A stretch of DNA of 64,000 bases from the NCBI RefSeq assembly GCF_030655415.1, contig NZ_JAURVN010000015.1, positions 62,001 through 126,000 on the forward strand. Direction: 5' to 3'. A model generated the notes under the pieces. The model ran no database searches and had not been told where the DNA came from. It was given only the letters and a program-made list of their open reading frames with translations. Numbering within the stretch: position 1 is the first letter of the stretch; the number at the start of each line of letters is the position of its first letter. A program made the position numbers and the translations under genes. Source of the stretch: Herminiimonas sp. (GTDB taxonomy: Bacteria; Pseudomonadota; Gammaproteobacteria; Burkholderiales; Burkholderiaceae). Positions 1 through 9,062 of the stretch are shown one piece after another.

Positions 1-1
1 G

Positions 2-628
2 GTGCTGGGCTTCATGCCTTTCCTCTTTTTGTTTATCGGCACGACCACGAACGCAGACGATTTGCGCAAGTATGCAAAATGGACCGCATTGTTTTCAGTA
101 CCGCACTTCTTGTTCCTCGCAGCGATTATCTTGTTGCCGACCACGATGTGGAAGGATTACGCGTTGCACGATGACATCGTGTTTCATAAAGAAGCACAAA
201 CCATCGTCAATACATTACGTCGTGGTTTGCCAGCGGATGGCGCAATAATGGCGCGCGCTTACACACCTTCTGCTTTGTTGTCGTATCACGCGGGTGAATA
301 CTTGCCGACTTTCGGCACAGGAAAATTCCATGCGCGTCAGGATGATTTAAATGTTGATTTCAAAAAATACGCGGGCAAGACGATTCGTATTTTTGATAGA
401 CGCGCAATTGATGCAAACGAACTGACACCTTATTTTTCATCGGTGACTGTGCATACGATGCAAGCGGATGGCGTCACCTTCTGGTACGCCGATGGCAAGG
501 ATTTTAATTACGAGGTTTATCGCGAGCGCATTCTCAAAACGATTGCTGATCGCTATTACCGCATTCCATCTTTCTTGCCTGTGTACGGTTGCCAATTCCT
601 GGAACGTTACGATATCAAGCGTCCGTAA
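2..628 (+). CDS. C-terminal part of a membrane protein, possibly a GT-C type glycosyltransferase (5' end outside window)
   Basis: The reading frame is open from the left edge, so only the last ~208 residues are visible. Two hydrophobic stretches (about residues 1-15 and 28-50) are followed by a soluble domain of ~155 residues ending in an RYDIKRP tail. This shape, membrane helices then a periplasmic C-terminal domain, fits the dolichyl-phosphomannose/ArnT-like (GT-C) glycosyltransferases, but no diagnostic motif is inside the window, so the family is a guess. The GTG at position 2 is only the first in-frame start codon and is probably not the true start. A terminator hairpin follows, so transcription likely ends here. 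Confidence 0.6.
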   Translation: MLGFMPFLFLFIGTTTNADDLRKYAKWTALFSVPHFLFLAAIILLPTTMWKDYALHDDIVFHKEAQTIVNTLRRGLPADGAIMARAYTPSALLSYHAGEYLPTFGTGKFHARQDDLNVDFKKYAGKTIRIFDRRAIDANELTPYFSSVTVHTMQADGVTFWYADGKDFNYEVYRERILKTIADRYYRIPSFLPVYGCQFLERYDIKRP

Positions 629-709
629 AATAGGAGCGTCGATTCGAAAATTGCCGGTCCGCTGTAAGCCACGCATAAGCTTGTTATAGTAAGGTGATCA
701 GAGTTAGCT

Positions 710-743
710 ATGCCGAATGGGAGCACTCCTGTTCGGCATTTTT
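710..743 (+). terminator. Rho-independent terminator after the first gene
   Basis: Arms ATGCCGAA (710-717) and TTCGGCAT (732-739) with additional internal GGAG/CTCC pairing, followed by a short T run. It lies between the partial membrane protein gene and the AEC transporter gene. Confidence 0.7.
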
Positions 744-768
744 CATTGCGGTCAACATGGTTGGATAA

Positions 769-1686
769 ATGGAAATATTTGAACGCATACTCGGCATTAT
801 TCTGCCGGTTTTTATCATCATCGCGCTGGGATACGGCTACGCCCGCCTGCGCGGCGATGCTGTGCGCTCGGATATGACGGCAGTCAATCGCGTCAGCATG
901 GATGTGTTGTGTCCCTTGCTGGTATTCACAGCGTTGGGGGCCAAGGATTTTGATCTGGCACACAACGGTATGTTGATTCTTGCCGGAGCAATAATCTCGC
1001 TAGGTTCGGGTTTGCTGGCGTGGCCGATCGCGCGCTGGTTGGGCTACGACGTACGCAGTTTTGTACCGCCCATGATGTACAACAATTGCGGCAATATGGG
1101 TTTGCCGCTGGCGATACTCGCGTTCGGAACATCCAGCCTGGGTTCTGCAGTGGCTTTGTTCATGGCTTGCAATCTGGTTTATTTTTCGGTGGGTATCAAA
1201 ATCATCGAGAGCGGCCGAGATAAAAACGGCGTACGCACATCGCCATGGAAATTTCTCGCCAATCCAATGATGATCGCAATGATCGTCGGCATGGCATTCG
1301 CGATCGTCCACGTGCCTTTGCCGATGCCTTTGTTTATCGCGATGAAAATGTTGGGCGATGCCTGCATACCATTGATGTTGTTTGCACTCGGCGTACGCAT
1401 GCTGGATGTGAGTTTGAAAAGCTGGAATATCGGTTTGATGGGAGCCATCGTTTGTCCTATCGCCGGTCTGGCAGTTGCGTTGTTGCTGGATCAATTCATT
1501 AGTTTGACGGCCGAGCAACGTGGACAAATGTTCTTGTTCGCATCGTTACCACCTGCCGTGTTTTGCTTCATGGTGGCCGAACAATACAAACAGGAACCGG
1601 ACAAAGTCGCATCGATCGTTTTGCTGGGTAATCTGGCTGCGCTGTTATTTGTACCTGTTGGTTTGTGGATGGGACTTCCGAAATAA
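769..1686 (+). CDS. AEC (auxin efflux carrier) family transporter
   Basis: 305-residue integral membrane protein with about ten hydrophobic segments. The NCGNMGLPLA stretch near residue 105 is the hallmark of the auxin efflux carrier/YfdV-MdcF family, whose bacterial members move small carboxylates or similar anions across the inner membrane. The substrate cannot be told from sequence. The start is ATG 769, preceded by a weak GGAT-like ribosome site. The gene stands alone between two terminators, with uvrA converging from the right. Confidence 0.85.
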   Translation: MEIFERILGIILPVFIIIALGYGYARLRGDAVRSDMTAVNRVSMDVLCPLLVFTALGAKDFDLAHNGMLILAGAIISLGSGLLAWPIARWLGYDVRSFVPPMMYNNCGNMGLPLAILAFGTSSLGSAVALFMACNLVYFSVGIKIIESGRDKNGVRTSPWKFLANPMMIAMIVGMAFAIVHVPLPMPLFIAMKMLGDACIPLMLFALGVRMLDVSLKSWNIGLMGAIVCPIAGLAVALLLDQFISLTAEQRGQMFLFASLPPAVFCFMVAEQYKQEPDKVASIVLLGNLAALLFVPVGLWMGLPK

Positions 1687-1704
1687 ATTTGCAAAGATAA
1701 ATAA

Positions 1705-1733
1705 AAAATGGCGACCCGAGGGTCGCCATTTTT
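1705..1733. terminator. Bidirectional terminator between the AEC gene and uvrA
   Basis: AAAAATGGCGACC / CGAG loop / GGTCGCCATTTTT: a perfect 13-bp stem with A and T runs on both sides. It serves both convergent genes. Confidence 0.9.
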
Positions 1734-1753
1734 GTTTTTAGCAGATACGAATT

Positions 1754-4618
1754 TTAAGCAGCCGATTTCTTTTGCTTAAGCAGCGGTGCCAGATACTTGC
1801 CGGTAAAGCTAGCCGGATTCTTCGCCAGATCTTCTGGCGTGCCGGCACCAATCACTTGACCGCCACCCGCGCCACCTTCCGGCCCCATATCGACTAACCA
1901 GTCAGCCGTTTTAATGACGTCCAGATTGTGTTCGATGATGACGACTGTGTTGCCTTGGTCGCGTAAGCGATGGATCACTTTCAGCAGCAAATCGATATCG
2001 TGAAAATGCAAACCGGTGGTCGGTTCATCCAGGATATACAGCGTACGGCCGGTATCGCGTTTTGATAATTCCAGCGACAGTTTGACGCGTTGTGCTTCGC
2101 CGCCCGATAGCGTTGTTGCACTTTGGCCGAGGCGGATATAGCCGAGACCGACATCCAGCAGTGTTTGCAATTTGCGCGCAATCAGTGGCACTGGTTTGAA
2201 GAAGACATGCGCTTCTTCCACCGTCATGCCGAGCACTTCGGTGATGTTCTTGCCCTTGTATTGAATCTCCAGCGTTTCGCGGTTGTAGCGATTGCCGTGG
2301 CAGACATCACACGGCACATATACGTCGGGCAAAAAGTGCATTTCGACCTTGATGACGCCATCGCCCTGGCATGCTTCGCAACGACCGCCTTTGACGTTGA
2401 ATGAAAAACGTCCAGCCGAGTAGCCGCGTTCTTTCGAGGTCGGCACTGTTGCAAACAAATCGCGTATCGGTGTGAACAAGCCCGTGTAGGTTGCGGGATT
2501 CGAACGTGGTGTACGACCGATAGGCGCTTGATCGACAGAGATTACTTTGTCGAAATGTTCAAAGCCGCTGATCGATTCATGCGCTGCGGGTTCTGCTTGC
2601 GAGCCGTACAGATGACGCGACGCTGCGTGGTACAGCGTGTCGTTGACCAATGTCGATTTGCCCGAGCCCGACACACCGGTAACGCAGGTCAGCAAGCCGA
2701 CTGGCAATTCCAGTGTGACGTTCTTCAGGTTGTTGCCCGTAGCTCCAGTAATCACAAATTGTTTCTTTGGATTGACTGGTGTGCGCTTCTTAGGCACGGC
2801 AATACCGAGTGTGCCGTTCAGATATTGTGCGGTCAGCGAAGTTTTGCTTTTCAGGATGTCCTTCAGCGTACCTTCGGCAATCACTTCCCCGCCATGTACG
2901 CCTGCGCCTATGCCCATGTCGACGACATAATCGGCGCAGCGAATCGCGTCTTCATCATGTTCAACGACCAGAACGCTATTGCCGATATCGCGCAAATGCT
3001 TGAGCGTTTCGATCAATCGATCGTTGTCGCGTTGATGCAAACCGATCGATGGTTCATCCAGCACATACATGACGCCGGTCAGGCCGGAACCGATTTGCGA
3101 TGCAAGGCGAATGCGTTGCGCTTCGCCACCCGACAAGGTGTCGGCGCTGCGATCAAGTGATAAATAATCGAGTCCAACGTTGTTCAAAAACTTTAGGCGC
3201 GAGACGATTTCCTTGACGATGCGATCGGCGATTTCTTTCTTGGCACCGACTAGAGTCAGTGTTTCAAAAAACTCCAGCGTTTGACGTAAAGGTGTTGCCG
3301 CAACTTCGTAGATGGCGCGTTTTTGTACGCCATTACCAACCAGCACATTGCGTGCTTCAACACGCAGACGTGCGCCGTGGCAGCTTGGACATTCTTTTTC
3401 GTTGATGAATTTGGCGAGTTCTTCTTTGACTGCCATCGAATCGGTTTCGCGATAGCGGCGTTGCAGATTATTGACGACGCCTTCGAACTCATGTTCACGA
3501 ATAACGGTGCGGCCTTTTTCATTCACATAACTGAACGGAATTTTTTGTTTGCCTGAGCCGAACAACACAGCTTGCTGCGCGGCTTCCGGCAGTTTTTCAA
3601 ATGGCAGATCGAGATCAAAACCGTAGAATTCGGCGAGGTTCGACAGCATCTGGAAGTAAAACTGATTACGTCTGTCCCAGCCTTTGACTGCACCGCTCGC
3701 GAGAGACAAATTAGGGAAGGCGACGATGCGTTTTGGATCGAAGAATTCGATATGGCCGAGACCATCGCACTCCGGGCACGCGCCCATAGGATTGTTGAAC
3801 GAGAACAAACGCGGTTCGAGTTCTTGCAGCGAGTAGCCGCAGACCGGGCAGGCGAATTTGTTGGAATACACATGTTCGACGACGCTATCCATTTCCAAAA
3901 CCAATGCGCGACCTTCGGCCAGACGCAATGCGGTCTCGAAACTTTCTGCCAGACGTTGCTTGATATCGGCCTTGACCTTGACACGATCGATGACAACCGC
4001 GATCGTGTGCTTCTCTGCTTTTTTCAGTTTCGGCAGATCATCGACGTCATAAATCTTTGCGTCGCCAGTACCGCTTTGCACGCGGAAGCGTACAAAACCT
4101 TGCGCCTGCATTTGCTCGAACAGATCGACATGTTCGCCTTTGCGATTCGCGACGACTGGCGCCATGATCATCAGCTTGGTGTCTTCCGGCATGGCGAGAA
4201 CGGCGTCGACCATTTGCGAAACCGATTGCGCGGCCAGCGGATTTTCCGGATGGTCGGGACAATACGGCGTGCCGACGCGTGCGTATAACAAACGCAGATA
4301 ATCGTGAATCTCGGTGACTGTGCCGACCGTCGAACGCGGATTATGCGAGGTGGCTTTTTGCTCGATGGAGATCGCTGGCGACAAGCCTTCGATCAAATCG
4401 ACATCGGGCTTTTCCATCAATTGCAAAAACTGGCGCGCATATGAAGACAGCGACTCGACGTAGCGGCGCTGACCTTCTGCATATAGCGTATCGAAGGCGA
4501 GCGAGGATTTGCCAGAGCCGGACAAACCGGTAATCACGATCAGTTTATTGCGTGGCAAATCCAGATTGATGTTTTTGAGGTTGTGCGTGCGCGCACCTCG
4601 GATACGAATTTCGTCCAT
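1754..4618 (-). CDS. uvrA: Excinuclease ABC subunit A
   Basis: 954-residue DNA-damage recognition ATPase of nucleotide excision repair; it acts as a dimer with UvrB. Two ABC ATPase modules are visible: Walker [10 protein letters not shown] near the N-terminus and GVSGSGKST near residue 650, each with an LSGGEAQR signature. Zinc-binding cysteine pairs are present (CPVCG...CPECDG, CPSCHG, and CEACQG...CDVCHG). The length matches the family. The ATG at 4618 opens [17 protein letters not shown], the usual UvrA start. No LexA-type CTGT-N8-ACAG box is visible in the 136 bp to the divergent MFS gene, unlike the E. coli uvrA-ssb region. Confidence 0.98.
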   Translation of the reverse strand: MDEIRIRGARTHNLKNINLDLPRNKLIVITGLSGSGKSSLAFDTLYAEGQRRYVESLSSYARQFLQLMEKPDVDLIEGLSPAISIEQKATSHNPRSTVGTVTEIHDYLRLLYARVGTPYCPDHPENPLAAQSVSQMVDAVLAMPEDTKLMIMAPVVANRKGEHVDLFEQMQAQGFVRFRVQSGTGDAKIYDVDDLPKLKKAEKHTIAVVIDRVKVKADIKQRLAESFETALRLAEGRALVLEMDSVVEHVYSNKFACPVCGYSLQELEPRLFSFNNPMGACPECDGLGHIEFFDPKRIVAFPNLSLASGAVKGWDRRNQFYFQMLSNLAEFYGFDLDLPFEKLPEAAQQAVLFGSGKQKIPFSYVNEKGRTVIREHEFEGVVNNLQRRYRETDSMAVKEELAKFINEKECPSCHGARLRVEARNVLVGNGVQKRAIYEVAATPLRQTLEFFETLTLVGAKKEIADRIVKEIVSRLKFLNNVGLDYLSLDRSADTLSGGEAQRIRLASQIGSGLTGVMYVLDEPSIGLHQRDNDRLIETLKHLRDIGNSVLVVEHDEDAIRCADYVVDMGIGAGVHGGEVIAEGTLKDILKSKTSLTAQYLNGTLGIAVPKKRTPVNPKKQFVITGATGNNLKNVTLELPVGLLTCVTGVSGSGKSTLVNDTLYHAASRHLYGSQAEPAAHESISGFEHFDKVISVDQAPIGRTPRSNPATYTGLFTPIRDLFATVPTSKERGYSAGRFSFNVKGGRCEACQGDGVIKVEMHFLPDVYVPCDVCHGNRYNRETLEIQYKGKNITEVLGMTVEEAHVFFKPVPLIARKLQTLLDVGLGYIRLGQSATTLSGGEAQRVKLSLELSKRDTGRTLYILDEPTTGLHFHDIDLLLKVIHRLRDQGNTVVIIEHNLDVIKTADWLVDMGPEGGAGGGQVIGAGTPEDLAKNPASFTGKYLAPLLKQKKSAA

Positions 4619-4677
4619 TCACTCTTTCAGCTAGGCTTTTCCGGTGCCCCAGGCCTTTTTTGAAGGTTTGGAGCGGG

Positions 4678-4705
4678 TTAAAACGGGTCAACCTGCTACT
4701 ATAAC
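4678..4705 (+). promoter_or_regulatory. Possible promoter of the MFS-ssb unit
   Basis: TTAAAA (4678-4683), a 16-base spacer, and TATAAC (4700-4705), 50 bases before the chosen ATG. The -35 match is poor. Confidence 0.35.
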
Positions 4706-4754
4706 GGGTTTTAAAGCTGGTCGTAAAACCGCTTTACTCTATTTCCTGTTTGCC

Positions 4755-5984
4755 ATGTCATCCAACCCTTCAAACGACGTCAGTAGCGGCATGAGCCGCG
4801 ATGAAATCCGCGCCAGCACGTCGCTTGCGTCGATTTTTGGTTTGCGGATGCTGGGTCTTTTCTTGATCTTGCCGGTATTTTCAGTGCATGCAAAAGGCTT
4901 GCCTGGTGGCGACAGTGCGACCTTGGTCGGGCTGGCTTTGGGGATTTACGGCCTGACGCAATCCTTCGGGCAAATCCCGTTTGGGATCGCTTCGGATAAA
5001 TACGGTCGCAAGCGTGTGATTGTGATCGGCTTGATTGTGTTTGCGCTTGGTTCATTCATTGCAGCTGCCGCAGACGATATTGTCTGGGTCATCATTGGCC
5101 GCGCGGTGCAGGGCGCAGGTGCGATTTCTGCAGCAGTGACAGCTTTCATCGCAGATTCGACCAGAGAAGAACATCGCACCAAAGCGATGGCGATGGTCGG
5201 TGGCTCCATCGGGCTAACGTTTGCTGGTTCGCTGGTAATTTCCCCTTTGTTGTATCAGGCGATTGGTATGGGCGGCATTTTTGCGCTGACCGGCATCTTG
5301 TCGGTGCTGGCGATTCTGGTGGTTATATATATAGTCCCTGCCGCGCCTGCATTGCCGCCGGGACGTTCATCAATAAGAGAAGTGTTGGCGAATAGCGAAT
5401 TGATGCGCCTTAACTATGGCGTGTTTGCTTTGCATGTCACGCAAATGGCGATGTTTGTTGTGGTGCCATCTACGCTGATCAAGTTTGGTAATTTGCCGCT
5501 GGCCGAGCATTGGAAAATCTATCTACCTGTCGTGATCGCGTCTTTCATCTTCATGCTGCCGCCAATTTTCATAGGTGAAAAGCGTGGCAAGTCGAAACAG
5601 GTTTTTGTCGGCGCGATTGCTTTACTATTGCTGGTTCAGATCGGTATGTGGCTGGTGCTATCGCAAACGCAAGTGCACAGCTCGTGGTTGGTGGCGCTGT
5701 TGCTGGCATTTTTTGTTGCCTTCAATATCCTCGAAGCTAGCCAGCCTTCTTTGGTGTCGCGCATTGCGCCACCTGCCAGCAAAGGTGCAGCTTTGGGTGT
5801 CTATAACACTCTTCAAGCGCTTGGTTTGTTTTGCGGTGGCGCATTGGGCGGTTGGTTGACGCAACACCTAGGTGGCGCGTCTGTCTTTGTTTTGGGTGCA
5901 GCATTAACGGTAGCGTGGCTTATAATTGCTGCCAATATGAAAAACGTACCGCGCCGCAGCCAGGTTCAGGCTGCCGTAGTTTAA
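4755..5984 (+). CDS. MFS transporter, drug:H+ antiporter type
   Basis: 409 residues with about 12 membrane segments. The loop 2-3 motif ([16 protein letters not shown]) is the classic major facilitator motif A, and the protein looks like the DHA1/YajR-type efflux proteins without the extra C-terminal domain. The open frame extends upstream to 4644, but that segment has no membrane or family features. ATG 4755 gives the normal MFS N-terminus: a short hydrophilic lead, then helix 1 at [20 protein letters not shown]. ssb starts 14 bases after the stop, so the two are probably co-transcribed. The substrate is unknown. Confidence 0.88.
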   Translation: MSSNPSNDVSSGMSRDEIRASTSLASIFGLRMLGLFLILPVFSVHAKGLPGGDSATLVGLALGIYGLTQSFGQIPFGIASDKYGRKRVIVIGLIVFALGSFIAAAADDIVWVIIGRAVQGAGAISAAVTAFIADSTREEHRTKAMAMVGGSIGLTFAGSLVISPLLYQAIGMGGIFALTGILSVLAILVVIYIVPAAPALPPGRSSIREVLANSELMRLNYGVFALHVTQMAMFVVVPSTLIKFGNLPLAEHWKIYLPVVIASFIFMLPPIFIGEKRGKSKQVFVGAIALLLLVQIGMWLVLSQTQVHSSWLVALLLAFFVAFNILEASQPSLVSRIAPPASKGAALGVYNTLQALGLFCGGALGGWLTQHLGGASVFVLGAALTVAWLIIAANMKNVPRRSQVQAAVV

Positions 5985-5998
5985 TCGGAGAAAATTTA

Positions 5999-6490
5999 AT
6001 GGCATCAGTTAATAAAGTCATCATCGTCGGCAATCTGGGTCGCGATCCTGAAACACGCTACATGCCAAACGGCGAAGCCGTGACCAATGTGGCCGTTGCC
6101 ACAACGGAAAGCTGGAAAGATAAAAACAGCGGTGACAAAAAAGAAGTCACTGAATGGCATCGCATCACCTTCTATCGCAAACTGGCAGAAATCGCCGGTC
6201 AGTATTTGAAAAAAGGCTCATCGGTTTATATCGAAGGCCGTTTGCAAACACGCAAATGGACAGATAAAGACGGCGTCGAGCGCTACACCACCGAAATCAT
6301 CGCCGATACGATGCAAATGTTGGGCGGCAAGCCTGGTGCTGGCGGCGGCAGTGCATCCATGGATGATGAATACGGCGGCAGTTCACCAGCGCCGCGCCAA
6401 AGTTCGGGTGGCGGTAGCAGCGCACCGCGTCCTGCAGCTAAACCTGCGGCATCCAATTTCAATGATATGGATGACGACATTCCGTTTTAA
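5999..6490 (+). CDS. ssb: Single-stranded DNA-binding protein
   Basis: 163 residues: an OB fold (about 1-110, beginning [18 protein letters not shown]), a glycine/serine/proline-rich linker, and the acidic tip DDDIPF that recruits replication and repair partners. It coats single-stranded DNA as a tetramer. ATG 5999 is preceded by GGAG at 5988. The open frame continues upstream to 5831, but only inside the MFS gene. It follows the MFS gene by 14 bases and ends in a strong terminator. Confidence 0.97.
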   Translation: MASVNKVIIVGNLGRDPETRYMPNGEAVTNVAVATTESWKDKNSGDKKEVTEWHRITFYRKLAEIAGQYLKKGSSVYIEGRLQTRKWTDKDGVERYTTEIIADTMQMLGGKPGAGGGSASMDDEYGGSSPAPRQSSGGGSSAPRPAAKPAASNFNDMDDDIPF

Positions 6491-6528
6491 TTACTGAATT
6501 TAAAAACTAGTCATCTAGTTTTATACAG

Positions 6529-6566
6529 AAAGCCCGGCGATCTTTTTTGGATCGTCGGGCTTTTTA
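6529..6566 (+). terminator. Terminator after ssb
   Basis: AAAGCCCGGCGATC / GATCGTCGGGCTTT stem with a T-rich loop and a trailing T run. Confidence 0.9.
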
Positions 6567-6706
6567 TTTTTTTGCACATTATTTTTATGGAAGTGCTGCG
6601 CGCATGTTGATGGCTTTTAAAGTCATTTGCACTTGATCGTGATGCATACGCCAAATATCTCTCTGAAATTAATGCCGACACGTCAATTTATTTTCTTGGT
6701 GGCAAC

Positions 6707-6734
6707 TCAAGTTTGTAATAATTACAGTCGTTAT
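6707..6734 (+). promoter_or_regulatory. Possible sigma-28 (FliA) type promoter before the chemoreceptor gene
   Basis: TCAAGTTT (6707-6714), 12 bases, then GTCGTTAT (6727-6734), compared with the flagellar consensus TAAAGTTT-N11-GCCGATAA. The upstream element matches well; the downstream element matches 5 of 8. It lies ~160 bases before the gene, in an otherwise featureless AT-rich gap (6567-6894). Confidence 0.35.
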
Positions 6735-6841
6735 AGAGCGACAGGCTGTAATTCGCGTGCTTGTACGAATGGATGTGATTTCTTTGTTACGAGCAATAAG
6801 GTTTAACAGTCTGTAGCGATAGTATTGTCTAGAGGTAGTCG

Positions 6842-6861
6842 TGGTGATTCCCTAATCACCA
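6842..6861 (+). repeat. Perfect inverted repeat in the chemoreceptor leader
   Basis: TGGTGATT-CCCT-AATCACCA, an 8-bp stem with a 4-base loop, 33 bases before the ATG. It has no T run. It could be an operator or an mRNA leader hairpin. Confidence 0.6.
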
Positions 6862-6894
6862 GTATTTAATAAATTAACAGCGAAAGAAGTGAAT

Positions 6895-8583
6895 ATGAAA
6901 AATTTAAAAATAGGCGTACGACTGGGTATCGCTTTCGCGCTGATATTGATACTGATGGGATTCATGACCGTGATGGGAATTGCAAGATTGCAGGATGTTG
7001 CGAATGCAACTTCCTTGATGGAAGAAGCGACTATCAAAGAAAGACTTTCTCAAAAATGGGTAGAGGGGATTGCGACGAATACAGTGCGCACCTTCGCGCG
7101 CGTGAACACCGATGATCCTGAGGACGCAAAAGCGCTGCAAGCAGAAATGACTGTTGTGAGCGCTGAGGTCAGCAAGGTGCAAAAAGAGTTGGAGCCGCTG
7201 ATACATAGTGACGACGGTAAGAAATTGCTCGCTTTGGTGGTGGACCAACGTAAAACATATAGCGCGATCCGCGACGCAACTTTCAAACTGAAAGAAGAAA
7301 AAGGCGAAGGTCCTGAGTTGAAGACGATGATCGATACCAAGATGGCTCCTGTTGCGAAGAGCTACATTCAATCGGTCAGAGATGTAGCGGACTTCCAGGA
7401 AAAAATTTTTGCGGACTCCAAAAAACAAGTTGATGCAATTTATGAAGCCGGTCGCAATTTGCTGATCGTGCTCGGCATTATTGCGACAGCGTTGGGCGTG
7501 ATGCTGGCATTCTTCCTCACTCGCAGTATTACCAAGCCGTTGGACTACGCCGTGAATGTGGCGCGCATTGTTGCTTCCGGCGATTTGCGTAGCCAAATTG
7601 TGGTTGATTCGAAGGATGAAACCGGACAATTGCTGCAGGCTCTGAAGGACATGAACGATAGTCTGGTCAATAGTGTTAGCCAGGTTCGCACCGGCATTGA
7701 TACGATTGCGACCGCCGCCAACGAGATTGCATCCGGCAATCTGGATTTGTCTTCGCGTACAGAAGAGCAAGCAAGTTCGCTGGAAGAAACCGCATCGTCG
7801 ATGGAAGAGTTGACCTCTACCGTCAAGCAAAATGCAGACAACGCACGCCAGGCTAATCAATTGGCAGTAACGGCTTCTAGTGTTGCGGTGAAAGGCGGCG
7901 CAGTGGTATCGCAAGTGGTTGACACGATGGATGGCATCAATGCATCGGCCAAGAAAATTGTCGACATCATTGGCGTGATTGATGGCATCGCATTCCAAAC
8001 CAATATTCTCGCGTTGAATGCGGCAGTTGAAGCGGCGCGTGCTGGCGAACAGGGTCGCGGTTTTGCAGTGGTCGCATCGGAAGTGCGCAGTTTGGCGCAA
8101 CGCTCAGCAGCTGCCGCGAAAGAAATCAAAACATTGATCGACGATTCAGTCAGCAAAGCCGACACAGGTAGCCGTCTGGTAGCAGAAGCCGGTACGACCA
8201 TGGTGGAAGTGGTCGATAGCGTCCGACACGTCACCGATATCATGTCCGAGATCATGGCCGCGAGCCAGGAACAAAGTGCCGGTATCGAGCAAGTGAATCA
8301 AGCGATTTCGCAAATGGATCAAGTGACGCAACAAAATGCGGCCTTGGTAGAAGAAGCTGCCGCAGCAGCGGAATCCTTGAATGAGCAAGCAGGTCGTTTG
8401 GCACAAGCAGTCAGCGTCTTTAAACTTGATGGCTTGAAGAGTAGTTCCTCAGCCGCCGCGCCGCAAAGAGTTGCACCTGCTGCAAAAGCGCCACCTAAAC
8501 GTCAGGTTGCCACGGCGCCGACACCCAAGAAAATCACTAATGAACCCCGCGCTGGCGGATCTGACGATTGGGAAGAATTTTAA
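6895..8583 (+). CDS. Methyl-accepting chemotaxis protein
   Basis: 562-residue transmembrane chemoreceptor. Helix TM1 (about 8-30), a ~155-residue periplasmic four-helix-bundle type sensor, TM2 (near residues 187-210), HAMP, then a long coiled-coil signalling domain with the conserved hairpin DGIAFQTNILALNAAVEAAR that contacts CheA/CheW. The C-terminus DDWEEF fits the WxxF tether recognised by CheR/CheB. ATG 6895 follows an AAAGAAG ribosome site; an in-frame GTG six bases upstream is less well placed. The ligand is unknown, and no chemotaxis operon is adjacent. Confidence 0.95.
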   Translation: MKNLKIGVRLGIAFALILILMGFMTVMGIARLQDVANATSLMEEATIKERLSQKWVEGIATNTVRTFARVNTDDPEDAKALQAEMTVVSAEVSKVQKELEPLIHSDDGKKLLALVVDQRKTYSAIRDATFKLKEEKGEGPELKTMIDTKMAPVAKSYIQSVRDVADFQEKIFADSKKQVDAIYEAGRNLLIVLGIIATALGVMLAFFLTRSITKPLDYAVNVARIVASGDLRSQIVVDSKDETGQLLQALKDMNDSLVNSVSQVRTGIDTIATAANEIASGNLDLSSRTEEQASSLEETASSMEELTSTVKQNADNARQANQLAVTASSVAVKGGAVVSQVVDTMDGINASAKKIVDIIGVIDGIAFQTNILALNAAVEAARAGEQGRGFAVVASEVRSLAQRSAAAAKEIKTLIDDSVSKADTGSRLVAEAGTTMVEVVDSVRHVTDIMSEIMAASQEQSAGIEQVNQAISQMDQVTQQNAALVEEAAAAAESLNEQAGRLAQAVSVFKLDGLKSSSSAAAPQRVAPAAKAPPKRQVATAPTPKKITNEPRAGGSDDWEEF

Positions 8584-8600
8584 GTATTGATAGTTTTGTA

Positions 8601-8628
8601 AAAGCCCGCTGCGTAAGCGGGCTTTTTT
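8601..8628 (+). terminator. Terminator after the chemoreceptor gene
   Basis: AAAGCCCGCT / GCGTA / AGCGGGCTTT with a T run. Confidence 0.9.
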
Positions 8629-9062
8629 ACCTCAGCAGGAACTATAGCTTTTGTGAGCGAACATCCAAATTGCCTATTTGTGTATTCAGCAGAGTTGCTA
8701 AATCGGGCCAGTTTTCCCAATTTGAAGGCTTGCCACCATTGGCCTTACGTAGAGTTTTATTTTTAAAGTTGAAATTTCGTTTAGGAAATGTTGTTATTTA
8801 ACACCCATTTTTGATGCCACTAATAGCAAGCCGCATGAAAACAGTGCAAATGTGATTTTTTATTTTTTTAACTGCAATCTTTTCTATTCATTTCTTTTTT
8901 GCTGCATTAAGATTTGAAGCTTAATGTAATGTAATTTTACAATTTGATTGGCGGAATTTATCAATTGAAATTATTGTTTAAAAGCATTTTTGTTATAAAA
9001 ACAATTAATGAAAAGCGCAAAGTCATTTGCTTAACCTTAGTCAAACCCTAGCCGCCTTCAGT
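8629..9062. other. AT-rich intergenic region
   Basis: About 430 bases with no convincing gene. The last 200 bases are strongly AT-rich and contain several loose -10/-35 look-alikes (for example TTGAAA at 8965 and TATAAA at 8994, but 23 bases apart), so the promoter of the next gene cannot be pinned down by eye. Confidence 0.5.

Noticed and set aside
6904..8100. Minus-strand frame opposite the chemoreceptor gene (398 residues)
   Set aside because: A shadow of the repetitive coiled-coil coding sequence; Cys/His-rich with no known domain.
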